The notes: a model not told the origin generated them from the sequence alone. DNA of 17,225 nt from CAYYMD01 sp964480425 (GCA_964480425.1 CAYZPY010000042.1:1-17225), one strand, 5' to 3'. Counted from the stretch's first letter, positions 6,923-14,604 are shown. Numbers and translations are program-made.

Positions 6923-8365
6923 ATGCGCTTCTCGATACTGCTGCGGACCGTGCTGGCGATTGACGCCCTGGTGGTGGGGGCGAGTCTGTTTGTCGGCTGG
7001 CAGGGCGCGCGTACGGCGCGTTCGGCGGTGCGGAAATATCGGGTAGAACAGACGGCCTACAACACCGCATCCCTGGTGGGCAAACTCAACCTTCCCCTTT
7101 CGGATGTGCTTGCCGGTCGGCTGGGCGAGATCGTCGAGGCCGGGGTTGTTTTTATCGAAACCGTCGGCGACAGACACAGGTTGCTCGGTGCAAGTGTATC
7201 GTCCGCGATGCGGGCTAAAGTGGAATCGTTATTGCCTGACCTGGCGGTCAAAAAAACAATCAGTGTCGATAACGATACTTACGAAGTCGCCTCGGCGCAG
7301 ATAGACCGCCGCGGTGGCGCCGCCGAATCACGCACCGGAAGGTTGAGATTATTCGTCCTTGTTCCCACCGAACGGATAAATGCAGCCGCCGCCCGGTCAA
7401 CCCGGCGGATGGCGATAGTGACGCTGCTGGCTGCGGGCGTAGCGACGGTTCTGGCGCTGGTGCTGGCGGTGACCGTGTCCGGGCCTATCCGCAACCTCGC
7501 CCGGCGGATGGACCGCGTCGCCTTCGAGCAGACCGGGACACTGGCGGATACGGGCAAAAAGATTCAAAGTTCACCCGGGGGCGGTCCGTCGGAGACCGTC
7601 CGCCTGGCGGAATCGTTCAACCGCCTGCTGGAGCGCCTCGGCGAGGCGCAGAAGCAACTGGCCGCCTCGCAGCGACTGGCGGCGCTGGGCAGGATATCCG
7701 CCTCGGTGGTCCACGAAATCGCCAATCCGCTCAGCGGAGTGAAGATGAACGTGCGAATCCTCCAGGACGACAACCTGAATTCGTCCCAGCGCAAGTTGCT
7801 CGAGGCGATATCGGATGAAATCCGGCGGCTGGAGACGTACCTTGGGGAACTGTCGCAATTGGCCCGTGGTAGAGGCGCCGCAGTGCCGCGCCGGGCGACG
7901 ATCGGGCCTGCGTTGCCGGCGGAAGTCGTGAACTCGACGATGACCGTCCTGAAAGGCAAGTGCGCCCGCGCCGGTATTAACGTCAGCATAGACTGCGGCG
8001 GCGCCCCGCCCGTGGCCGCAGACCCCGACGTCATCCGCCAGGTGATAATGAACCTGGTGATAAACGCCATAGAGGCGATGGGCGGCGGCGGGGATTTGAC
8101 CATCGTCGCCCGCCCCGTGGACGATCGCGTCCGCCTGGAGGTGCGCGACACCGGCGGCGGCGTCGATGTGCCCCGGGGCGAGGATATTTTCGAGAGTTTC
8201 ACCACGACCAAGCCGCACGGAACCGGGCTGGGGCTTTACATTGCCGCCGGGATTATCAGACAGCACGGCGGGGTAATCGGTTACGATACTTCAGATAACG
8301 GGTCGGTGTTTTATTTCGAGTTGCCCGCGCACCGGGGACGGGACGCCGGGACGCAAGATGCCTGA
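6923..8365 (+). CDS. Membrane sensor histidine kinase (NtrB/AtoS-like)
   Basis: A 480-residue inner-membrane kinase. Order: membrane segment 6-26; periplasmic sensor part about 28-162 with no domain I recognise; second membrane segment 163-185; HAMP linker about 186-240; dimerisation and phosphoacceptor helix with His264 in SVVHEIANPLSGVKMN; and a GHKL ATPase domain with the N box NLVINAIEAMGGGG near 375-388, G1 motif DTGGGVD, and the G2 motif HGTGLGLYIA near 443-452. The HEIANPL form is typical of kinases paired with sigma-54 activators. ATG 6923 has TGGAG about 8 bases upstream. The 3' end overlaps the response-regulator gene by 8 bp, so the two are certainly co-transcribed and probably partners. 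The signal it senses is unknown. Confidence 0.93.
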   Translation: MRFSILLRTVLAIDALVVGASLFVGWQGARTARSAVRKYRVEQTAYNTASLVGKLNLPLSDVLAGRLGEIVEAGVVFIETVGDRHRLLGASVSSAMRAKVESLLPDLAVKKTISVDNDTYEVASAQIDRRGGAAESRTGRLRLFVLVPTERINAAAARSTRRMAIVTLLAAGVATVLALVLAVTVSGPIRNLARRMDRVAFEQTGTLADTGKKIQSSPGGGPSETVRLAESFNRLLERLGEAQKQLAASQRLAALGRISASVVHEIANPLSGVKMNVRILQDDNLNSSQRKLLEAISDEIRRLETYLGELSQLARGRGAAVPRRATIGPALPAEVVNSTMTVLKGKCARAGINVSIDCGGAPPVAADPDVIRQVIMNLVINAIEAMGGGGDLTIVARPVDDRVRLEVRDTGGGVDVPRGEDIFESFTTTKPHGTGLGLYIAAGIIRQHGGVIGYDTSDNGSVFYFELPAHRGRDAGTQDA

Positions 8366-9740
8366 AATACTTGTCATAGACGACGAACAGAATATCTGCC
8401 GGGCGTTCAAGCGGTTCTTCGAGTCGCGCGGCTGGTCCGTGCGCCAGGCGCTCAACGGCGCAGGGGGTCTGGAGGCATTGGCCCGGCGACGCCCGGACGT
8501 GGTCTTTTTGGACGTTCGCCTGCCGGACGCCGAGGGTCTGGATATCCTGCGTCGGATAAACCAGGAATACCCCTCCACGTCGGTGGTGATCATCACCGCT
8601 TACGGCACACTCGAGGTGGCGGTCGAGGCGGTCCGGCACAACGCATTCGATTATCTACTCAAGCCGATAGACCTCGACCGGGCCGACGAGGTCGCCAGGC
8701 GCGCACTGCGGGGGCGCGGCGGTCCGGCAAGGGTCGACAAGCAGCCCAAAGGCGACACCGAAACTTTCATCGGCTCCTCGCCCGCCATGCAGGAGGTCTT
8801 CCGCAAGATAGGGCTCATCGCGCGTTCGGAGGCGGCGGTGCTTATCTGCGGGGCGACCGGGACGGGCAAGGAACTGGCCGCCCGCGCGATATACCATCAC
8901 AGCGACCGCGGCGAGATGCCGTTTGTGGCCGTCAACTGCGGCGCGCTGCCGCACAGTCTTATCGAGAGCGAACTGTTCGGTTACGTCCGCGGTGCGTTCA
9001 CCGGCGCCGAGGGCGACAAGCCCGGACGGTTCGAACTGGCCGACGGCGGAACGTTGTTCCTGGACGAGGTGGCCGAGATGTCCGCCGACGCCCAGACCAA
9101 ACTGCTGCGCGTCCTGGACACGCAGACAGTAGAGCGCCTGGGCTCGGTTCAGCCGATTGAAGTCAACGTGCGCGTAATCGCCGCGACAAACCGCGACCTC
9201 GACCGCGAGGTCCAGCAAGGACGCTTCCGGAGGGACTTGTTCTACCGCCTTGCGGTGGTTCGCCTGGAACTTCCGTCAATGACACGACGACGGGAAGACA
9301 TAATACCCCTGGCCGAGCACTTTCTCGAACTTGCGGGAGGGGACGCTCCTTTGAAACTGAGCAACAAGGCGCAACAGGCGATGCTGGACCACGACTGGCC
9401 CGGAAACGTGCGCGAAGTGAGAAACGCCATGGAGCACGCCTCGGTGATTGCAGGCCGCGGACCGATCATGCCCGAGCACCTTCCCAAAAACATCACCAGC
9501 CACGCCGGCGCGGATTCGAGTGACGTGGAAAAAATGCTGGATGATTATATCGCCGCTCTGTCGGGCGGGGGTGAACTGCACAGGCGGGCGACCGAAACGC
9601 TCGAGCGCCGGCTGATTCAATACGCACTTGATAAATGCGGCGGAAACCGCACAAAAGCGGCCCGAATACTTGGACTGCATCGCAATACGTTAAGGGAAAA
9701 AATAAAACAGATCGAACATAAAGAGGAAGGTGCACAGTAA
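8358..9740 (+). CDS. NtrC-family sigma-54-dependent response regulator
   Basis: A 460-residue cytoplasmic transcription activator with all three expected domains. The receiver domain (1-120) has the acidic pair Asp9/Asp10, phosphoacceptor Asp52 in LDVRLPD, Thr80 and Lys102. The AAA+ domain (about 137-365) has Walker A GATGTGKE (165-172), the sigma-54 contact loop GAFTGA (212-217), Walker B GTLFLDEV (231-238), the arginine-finger region RFRRDLFYRL (289-298) and WPGNVREVRN (347-356). The C-terminus has a Fis-type helix-turn-helix (about 428-450, GGNRTKAARILGLHRNTLREKI). All key residues are present, so it should hydrolyse ATP and open sigma-54 promoters once phosphorylated by the overlapping kinase gene's product. 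Target genes are not identifiable; no good -24/-12 promoter was found in the window. Confidence 0.95.
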   Translation: MPEILVIDDEQNICRAFKRFFESRGWSVRQALNGAGGLEALARRRPDVVFLDVRLPDAEGLDILRRINQEYPSTSVVIITAYGTLEVAVEAVRHNAFDYLLKPIDLDRADEVARRALRGRGGPARVDKQPKGDTETFIGSSPAMQEVFRKIGLIARSEAAVLICGATGTGKELAARAIYHHSDRGEMPFVAVNCGALPHSLIESELFGYVRGAFTGAEGDKPGRFELADGGTLFLDEVAEMSADAQTKLLRVLDTQTVERLGSVQPIEVNVRVIAATNRDLDREVQQGRFRRDLFYRLAVVRLELPSMTRRREDIIPLAEHFLELAGGDAPLKLSNKAQQAMLDHDWPGNVREVRNAMEHASVIAGRGPIMPEHLPKNITSHAGADSSDVEKMLDDYIAALSGGGELHRRATETLERRLIQYALDKCGGNRTKAARILGLHRNTLREKIKQIEHKEEGAQ

Positions 9741-9770
9741 ATGTGCTTATATTGCACACAATATGTGCAC
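9730..9770. promoter_or_regulatory. Array of four TGTGCA-type half sites ahead of the TonB receptor gene
   Basis: GTGCACA (9730-9736), TGTGC (9742-9746), TGCACA (9753-9758) and TGTGCAC (9764-9770) are centred at about 9733, 9744, 9755.5 and 9767, so each is one DNA turn from the next. The last two form an inverted repeat around CAATA. The array starts inside the 3' end of the response-regulator gene and runs into the AT-rich leader of the receptor gene. It looks like a binding site for a dimeric or oligomeric regulator; which one is unknown. Confidence 0.4.
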
Positions 9771-9926
9771 TTTGCCGCTCTCAGGCCCTCAAACTTGGCA
9801 ATCCAAATGTCGTAAATGCAACATCATAAGTTAGTTATAATTATTACCCATGTCCGGTATAACTATTGCAGCATATCTTTGGGGGGGAGGTGTATTTGTA
9901 CCAATCAGGGAAGAAATAAAAGATTA

Positions 9927-12146
9927 ATGATGAGATTTATTGATTGTACCGGCCTTAAAACGATGGGATTCTGTTTGTTGCTTTTATTTAGTCCCGTGGG
10001 ATTTACGACACCGGCCGGGGGTGAACAGAAAGCCGATGACGAAATAAACGTCGAGCCGATAAACCTGGCGGATAATGATAATCCGCAGGACTCGCAACCG
10101 GCGGAACCGAAAAGGAAATGGCTGGACGTGATTGTCGTTACCGCCACACGCGGAGAGGTCTCGAAATTCGCCGCCCCGTATTCGATAGGCACAATCGACT
10201 TCAACGGGTTTCGCAACAACCGCCTTTATCGAACGTCCACCCGCGCGATGGAGGACCAGCCGTCGGTAATGGTCCAGAAGACCGCCCACTCACAGGGCTC
10301 GCCGTACATTCGCGGGTTCACCAGTTTCCGCAACATAATGATGCTCGACGGGGTTCGGCTGAACAACTCGATATTACGCCCCGGCCCGAACCAGTACTGG
10401 AACCTTGTGGACCCGTTCACGATAGACCGCATGGAGATAACGCGCGGGCCGGGTTCGGTTCTTTACAGCAGTGACGGCATCGGCGGGGTGGTGAACGCCA
10501 TCCTCCGCGAGCCGACCGAGTACGGCGAAGGGTTCAACTGGTTCCGGCAGTTCTATTACCGGTTTTCCACGGCAGAGCGAAGCAACGTCATGCGCGGCGA
10601 AGTCAACCTGACGTATAACGAAGCGCTGGGCATTCTGATCAGCGGCGGGCTGCGACTGTTCGCAGAGGCCGACGGCGGCGGCGGGGTCGGCCCGCAGGAC
10701 AAAACCGACTACCAGGAATGGACAGGAGACTTCAAACTCCAGTATGCTCCCGACAGGGACACCAAACTCACGCTGGCGCATTACTCCTTCGGGCAGGACG
10801 ACGCCTGGCGCACGCACAAGACCGTCCACGGCATATCGTGGGAGGGAACCACCGTTGGAGACGAGCGCAAGCGCATACTCGACCATCGCCATTCGCTTAC
10901 GTACCTGCGGTATCGTCGGCGCAACATCGCTCCGTATCTTTACGAGGCCGAGGCGACCGTTTCTTTCCAGGAACTCATCGAGCGGCGCTGGCGGGTGAAG
11001 TCTTCCGGCGCCGCCGACGAGCAGGGAATGGACGTTAACACGCTGGGAACGACGCTTAAGTTCATATCGCCCTCGCCGATAGGCAAGTTCACCTACGGCG
11101 TGGACTGGTATCACGACGACGTCGATTCATTCAAGGACAAGTACAACGCCGACGGCACGTTCGACACCAGCGAGATACAGGGCCCGGTGGGCGACGAGGC
11201 CGAATACGACCTTCTCGGCGTCTACGCGCAGGACCAGGTCCCGCTGGGCGATTCGTTCGAGTTGCTGCTGGGAGGGCGATACACCTATGGCCGCGCCGAC
11301 GCCGACGCCGTCAAGGACCCCGACACGGGCGAGAAGATATCCCTCACCGAGGACTGGCATTCGCTGGTTGGCAACGCACGCCTGTCGTGGTTCCCCATAA
11401 AGGACCGCCTGCACGTCTACGCCGGCGTCACGCAGGGCTTCCGCGCGCCGAACCTCTCGGACCTGACGAGACTGGACACCGCAAGGACCGACGAAATCGA
11501 GACCCCCTCGCCCGGACTGGACCCGGAAAAATACATCACCTACGAGGCAGGCGTCAAATACCGCAACGACAGGTTAAGCGGCGAGGCGACGTATTACTTC
11601 ACCGACGTCAGCGACATGATTCTCCGCACGCCGACCGGCGACGTCATCGACGGCGACAACGAGGTAACCAAGAACAACACCGGAGAGGGTTTCGTCCACG
11701 GCGTGGAGGTCGCCGCAAAGTACCGCCTGCACCCGCAGTGGCGTTTGTTTGGAAACTTTTCCTGGATGTACGGCGAGGTCGAAACGTTCCCCACCTCCGA
11801 CATGGACGCCGAGATGGAGCCGCTCAGCCGACTGATGCCGCCCCAGGGGCGCCTGGGCGTGCGATGGAACTCCGAGGATGAAAAATTCTGGGCCAAACTC
11901 ACCTGCACACTGGTCGGCGACGCCGACAAACTCTCCACCCGTGACGAATCGGACACCCAGAGAATCCCGCCCGGCGGGACGCCCGGGTACTTTACGATAG
12001 ACCTCAACGGCGGCTGGCGGGTCAACGAGAACATCGACATCTGGGCGGGGCTGGAAAATCTCACCAACGAGGACTACCGCATACACGGCTCCGGCGTAAA
12101 CGAGCCGGGAATCAACTTCAAGTTCGGCATGCGATGCAAATTCTAA
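9927..12146 (+). CDS. TonB-dependent outer-membrane receptor
   Basis: A 739-residue outer-membrane transporter if begun at ATG 9927, which puts a signal peptide (hydrophobic core MGFCLLLLFSPVGFTTPA) at the start; the longer frame from 9816 adds a non-coding-looking AT-rich stretch. After a linker comes a TonB-box-like LDVIVVTATR (66-75) and a plug domain to about residue 190, with SPYIRGFTSFRNIMMLDGVR and RMEITRGPGSVLYSSDGIGGVVN. The remaining 550 residues are barrel, ending NLTNEDYRIHGSGVNEPG and a terminal Phe, the usual outer-membrane insertion signal. The C-terminal motif resembles haem/colicin-I-type receptors, but the ligand is not certain. It uses TonB-ExbBD energy, whose genes are not here. 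It follows the sigma-54 regulator and ends at a terminator. Confidence 0.93.
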   Translation: MMRFIDCTGLKTMGFCLLLLFSPVGFTTPAGGEQKADDEINVEPINLADNDNPQDSQPAEPKRKWLDVIVVTATRGEVSKFAAPYSIGTIDFNGFRNNRLYRTSTRAMEDQPSVMVQKTAHSQGSPYIRGFTSFRNIMMLDGVRLNNSILRPGPNQYWNLVDPFTIDRMEITRGPGSVLYSSDGIGGVVNAILREPTEYGEGFNWFRQFYYRFSTAERSNVMRGEVNLTYNEALGILISGGLRLFAEADGGGGVGPQDKTDYQEWTGDFKLQYAPDRDTKLTLAHYSFGQDDAWRTHKTVHGISWEGTTVGDERKRILDHRHSLTYLRYRRRNIAPYLYEAEATVSFQELIERRWRVKSSGAADEQGMDVNTLGTTLKFISPSPIGKFTYGVDWYHDDVDSFKDKYNADGTFDTSEIQGPVGDEAEYDLLGVYAQDQVPLGDSFELLLGGRYTYGRADADAVKDPDTGEKISLTEDWHSLVGNARLSWFPIKDRLHVYAGVTQGFRAPNLSDLTRLDTARTDEIETPSPGLDPEKYITYEAGVKYRNDRLSGEATYYFTDVSDMILRTPTGDVIDGDNEVTKNNTGEGFVHGVEVAAKYRLHPQWRLFGNFSWMYGEVETFPTSDMDAEMEPLSRLMPPQGRLGVRWNSEDEKFWAKLTCTLVGDADKLSTRDESDTQRIPPGGTPGYFTIDLNGGWRVNENIDIWAGLENLTNEDYRIHGSGVNEPGINFKFGMRCKF

Positions 12147-12237
12147 GCGCGAAAAAACGTCCTTTCCGAAGGTAAAACGGTCCGACAGGCGTCGGCCCCG
12201 CCGAAGGGACGCAATCGCGTGCTTCCGGCGCCTCATT

Positions 12238-12262
12238 AAAACAGGGGCGAACCCCGTTTTTT
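12238..12262 (+). terminator. Rho-independent terminator after the TonB receptor gene
   Basis: GGGG pairs with CCCC across a CGAA loop, extended by AAAAC with GTTTT past one bulged A, and followed by a run of T to 12262. It lies about 90 bp past the receptor stop. Confidence 0.75.
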
Positions 12263-12466
12263 ACGGGCGTATCAAAACGTCGACGCGCCGGCGCGTATTC
12301 GTCCGCGCCGGCCGCATGCATTTATCCAACGGTCTTTGACTGAGCGGGAGCAGGCGGTTCGACCGTCTCGGCACGTGGTGGATTTTCTCAAACGTCTAAA
12401 GCAACCGTCGGCGTGCGGCAGAATGCCGGACGTCGGCTGCGGCGAGTCGTCGGCTTGTGTGGTGTA
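12263..12466. other. Convergent intergenic region with a strong GC hairpin
   Basis: This lies between the ends of the TonB receptor and rubrerythrin genes. GCCGGCGCG (12287-12295) pairs perfectly with CGCGCCGGC (12304-12312) across eight bases; the left arm is part of the 12-base palindrome CGCGCCGGCGCG. No T-tract follows on the plus strand. Read on the minus strand it is followed within about 10 bases by GTTTTGAT, so it might stop rubrerythrin transcripts. CGTCGGC occurs three times (12406, 12431, 12448). No gene is supported here. Confidence 0.5.
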
Positions 12467-13015
12467 TTACTCGAAACTGACGTATTTTTCCCTGGGATTC
12501 TTGCAGATGGGGCATATGTCGGGCGCGTCGCCCTCGAGGGTGTGCCCGCAGACGGTGCAAATCTGCACCGGTCCCAGTCCGATGTCCTTTCCGTCGTCCA
12601 CGGACTTTTTCGCGTCGGAGAACATTTTGGCGTGAATTTTCTCGGCCGAGAGGGCGTAGTTTATGGAGCGGACGGCCTCCTTCTCGCCCTGCATTTCCGC
12701 CACGGCCAGGTAGGCCGGGTACATCTGATTGATTTCAAACGTCTCTCCGGCGATGGCGCCCACGAGGTTCTGGGAGGTTCCGTCCAGACCGAACGGCGCG
12801 CCGCTGAAGATGTCGGCCGGTTCGGGCAGTTTCCTCAGCGTGCGGAAGTGGTTCGTGGCGTGTGACTGTTCGGCCCGGCTGATGGCGCGGAACAATCGCC
12901 CCACGTTGGGGAAGTTTTCCCGCTCGGCCGTTTCCGCCCATATCTTGTAGCGCATGTGCGCCATGGATTCGCCCGAGTATGCGCTGCGCATGTTTGCTGC
13001 TGTCATGTCGTTCAT
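12467..13015 (-). CDS. Rubrerythrin
   Basis: A 182-residue cytoplasmic peroxidase that reduces hydrogen peroxide with electrons from rubredoxin-type donors. The ferritin-like four-helix part carries the diiron ligands: Glu16, Glu49 with His52 (AEQSH), Glu91/Glu94 (AGETFE) and Glu125 with His128 (AEKIH). The C-terminal rubredoxin-like domain has CTVC (153-156) and CPIC (168-171) for the single iron. Length and domain order (ferritin-like first) are typical. ATG 13015 has AAAGGAG 10 bases upstream. It is the third gene after perR and a sigma factor, 74 bp behind the sigma gene, which points to peroxide defence in an anaerobe or microaerophile. The gap has only a weak promoter candidate (TATAAA near 13070). 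Confidence 0.96.
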   Translation of the reverse strand: MNDMTAANMRSAYSGESMAHMRYKIWAETAERENFPNVGRLFRAISRAEQSHATNHFRTLRKLPEPADIFSGAPFGLDGTSQNLVGAIAGETFEINQMYPAYLAVAEMQGEKEAVRSINYALSAEKIHAKMFSDAKKSVDDGKDIGLGPVQICTVCGHTLEGDAPDICPICKNPREKYVSFE

Positions 13016-13089
13016 GCGACCGGTCTCCTTTGAGTTAATGCACCTCTTTTGTGGTAGTCCTGTCGAATATCTTTATATGCGCCTCGACT

Positions 13090-14016
13090 TCACGCCACCA
13101 GATATTTTTCGTTAAGCACCTTTCTGATTTTCGCCAGCGCGATTTTCTGGATCTGGCGGACGCGTTCTGAGGTCAGCCCGACTTTTTCGCCGACTTCGGC
13201 CAGGGTGCCCTTCTGCCCGCCGGGGGTCAGGGCGAATCGCTCCCTGACGATGGTGCGCTCCACGTCGGTCAGGCGGGCGCGATTCTTATCGAGTATCTCC
13301 CGCAGGCCGTCAACCGCCAGGTCCTTGTGCATCTCGTGCTTGTAAACGTCGTAGTCGCTTCGCTCCAGGTCCGGGTCGTATTCCACCCCGAATCGGTTGA
13401 CGTACCGCGCGGTGACCGCGGCAAGGCGGTTGAACGCCTTGAGTATCGCGCGGCAGGCATAGGTGGAGAATTTGTACCCGCGCGAAATGTCGAACTTGTC
13501 TATCGCGCGCAGAAGCGCCATGTTGCCCTCGGAGATAAGTTCCGGAAATTCGACGTTTGGTATCCTGGTGCGCTTCGCCATCGCCACCACCAGCGCCATG
13601 TTCGCCGCCGAGAGGTTCGCTCTGGTGCTGCGTACGCGCCTGTGCCAGCGGATCATCTCCAGCGCGCGCCTTTTGGAGGCGCGCCGCTGCTGCCTGTCGA
13701 TAAGGCGACCCAGCCGCCACCGGGCATAGTTGTATTGCAGAAACAGCAACTGCTCCTGCGACTTGGTGGGACTCTTTCGTGGCCCGGTGGCTTGCAGGCG
13801 ATCTTCAGGCACCTGCGGGAAGTTGTGCCACCTGCGAATGTTCAAATCCTCTTCGTGACGCTCGTAGAGTTCCTCTTCGATGTCCGGGCGGGTGAAGGAT
13901 TCGTGATATACGTAATCCATCTCCGGCGGTATCGCCAGGTACCGCTGACGCTGACGCTCGTTAAGGCCTTTGGGAACGTTGGCCGGTCCTAATTTTTCTT
14001 TTAATGCCGTCTGCAT
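13090..14016 (-). CDS. Divergent sigma-70 family RNA polymerase sigma factor (planctomycete type)
   Basis: A 308-residue sigma factor. Residues 1-130 are a basic, poorly conserved N-terminal part with tryptophan- and arginine-rich helices. Region 2 spans about 131-200 (NLSAANMALVVAMAKRT, ELISEGNMALLRAIDKFD, YKFSTYACRAILKAFNRL). Region 4 spans about 249-305 with the helix-turn-helix LAEVGEKVGLTSERVRQI. The section between them is short and lacks a recognisable region 3. In place of the two tryptophans used by primary sigma factors for -10 melting (FSTYATWW), it has Arg189-Ala190, so its promoter preference should differ from a housekeeping factor. ATG 14016 has AAGGGAG seven bases upstream, and the gene begins 3 bp after the perR stop, so the two are surely co-transcribed. 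The anti-sigma or signal is unknown. Confidence 0.9.
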   Translation of the reverse strand: MQTALKEKLGPANVPKGLNERQRQRYLAIPPEMDYVYHESFTRPDIEEELYERHEEDLNIRRWHNFPQVPEDRLQATGPRKSPTKSQEQLLFLQYNYARWRLGRLIDRQQRRASKRRALEMIRWHRRVRSTRANLSAANMALVVAMAKRTRIPNVEFPELISEGNMALLRAIDKFDISRGYKFSTYACRAILKAFNRLAAVTARYVNRFGVEYDPDLERSDYDVYKHEMHKDLAVDGLREILDKNRARLTDVERTIVRERFALTPGGQKGTLAEVGEKVGLTSERVRQIQKIALAKIRKVLNEKYLVA

Positions 14017-14019
14017 GAT

Positions 14020-14547
14020 TTATCTCCCTTGGGGGTTCCGGCCGGGTTGTATTTCGTCACGGCCGGGCCCTCCCGAATCGGGACTGAGCCCGTTAGTGTC
14101 AACCTCGTGTAGTTCTGTCTGCTCCACGCCCCCGCCGGTGCCCTTGCACGCCGGACACAGACCTTCAAATTCCAGGTCGTGTGCGAGAATCTCAAAATTG
14201 CATCTTCTCTGCACCAGACCGTCCAGGTCCGGAATGGCCTGGGGCGAAACGTCGCAGACCCTGCCGCACTTTATGCAACGCACGTGATAGTGACGATGCA
14301 TCCCCCCGTCAAAACGCCTCTTGTGACAACAGAGGCGGAGTTCTCTTATAATTCCCTTGTCAACAAGTACTTCCAGGTTCCTGTATACGGTCCCCAGACT
14401 TATGTTGGGAATTATCTCCCTCACACGCCTGTAAATCACGTCGGCCGTGGGGTGATCCGACGATTGCTGAACCTGACGCAATATTACCTCTCGCTGACGG
14501 GTCGTCCGCAGGGGCGCGTATTTATGATTGTTGCTATTAGTATTCAT
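14020..14547 (-). CDS. perR: Fur-family repressor of the PerR (peroxide-sensing) type
   Basis: A 175-residue DNA-binding repressor. ATG 14547 is chosen: homologues begin close to this point, an AGGA lies about 12 bases upstream, and a good promoter lies beyond; the longer frame to 14682 crosses that promoter. The winged helix includes LGTVYRNLEVLVDKG (51-65). The structural zinc site is CIKC (91-94) and CPAC (131-134). By alignment with Bacillus PerR, the five regulatory-metal ligands are present as His32, Asp80, His86, His88 and Asp99; Asp at the last position is the mark of peroxide-sensing PerR, while Fur has Glu. A glycine/acidic tail of about 40 residues after CPAC is longer than usual. 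The following genes are a sigma factor and rubrerythrin, fitting a peroxide-response role. Family is certain; the PerR subtype is a strong inference. Confidence 0.9.
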   Translation of the reverse strand: MNTNSNNHKYAPLRTTRQREVILRQVQQSSDHPTADVIYRRVREIIPNISLGTVYRNLEVLVDKGIIRELRLCCHKRRFDGGMHRHYHVRCIKCGRVCDVSPQAIPDLDGLVQRRCNFEILAHDLEFEGLCPACKGTGGGVEQTELHEVDTNGLSPDSGGPGRDEIQPGRNPQGR

Positions 14548-14560
14548 AATAGTAACTATT
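14548..14560. promoter_or_regulatory. 13-base palindrome abutting the perR start codon
   Basis: AATAGTAACTATT is a perfect palindrome around a central base and directly precedes the perR ATG, about 8-20 bases after the predicted transcription start. It is a natural candidate for an autoregulatory operator, though it is not a classic Fur or PerR box. Confidence 0.45.
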
Positions 14561-14574
14561 CCTATCTCACTCGT

Positions 14575-14604
14575 ATTATATACATCGGCAATATGATGCG
14601 GCAA
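14575..14604 (-). promoter_or_regulatory. Promoter of the perR-sigma-rubrerythrin unit
   Basis: On the minus strand TTGCCG (14604-14599) and a perfect TATAAT (14580-14575) are separated by 18 bases. Immediately upstream, 14608-14634 is a run of A- and T-tracts that resembles an UP element. The leader to ATG 14547 is about 20 bases and holds the 13-base palindrome. Confidence 0.7.

Noticed and set aside
9795..9810. Sigma-54 promoter before the TonB receptor
   Set aside because: TTGGCA at 9795-9800 is a good -24 half, but at the -12 position the sequence has GT (9809-9810) instead of the nearly invariant GC, so I do not call it.
9741..9926. Cobalamin or other riboswitch in the receptor leader
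   Set aside because: The leader is AT-rich with a G-run (9881-9887) but shows no B12-box or consistent stem set.
12406..12454. Three CGTCGGC copies as a repeat array
   Set aside because: The unit is short, spacing is irregular (25 and 17 bases), and such words are common in GC-rich DNA. It is not CRISPR-like.
12336..12635. Plus-strand open frame over the rubrerythrin 3' end
   Set aside because: It mostly mirrors the rubrerythrin zinc domain, and the intergenic part shows no start signal.
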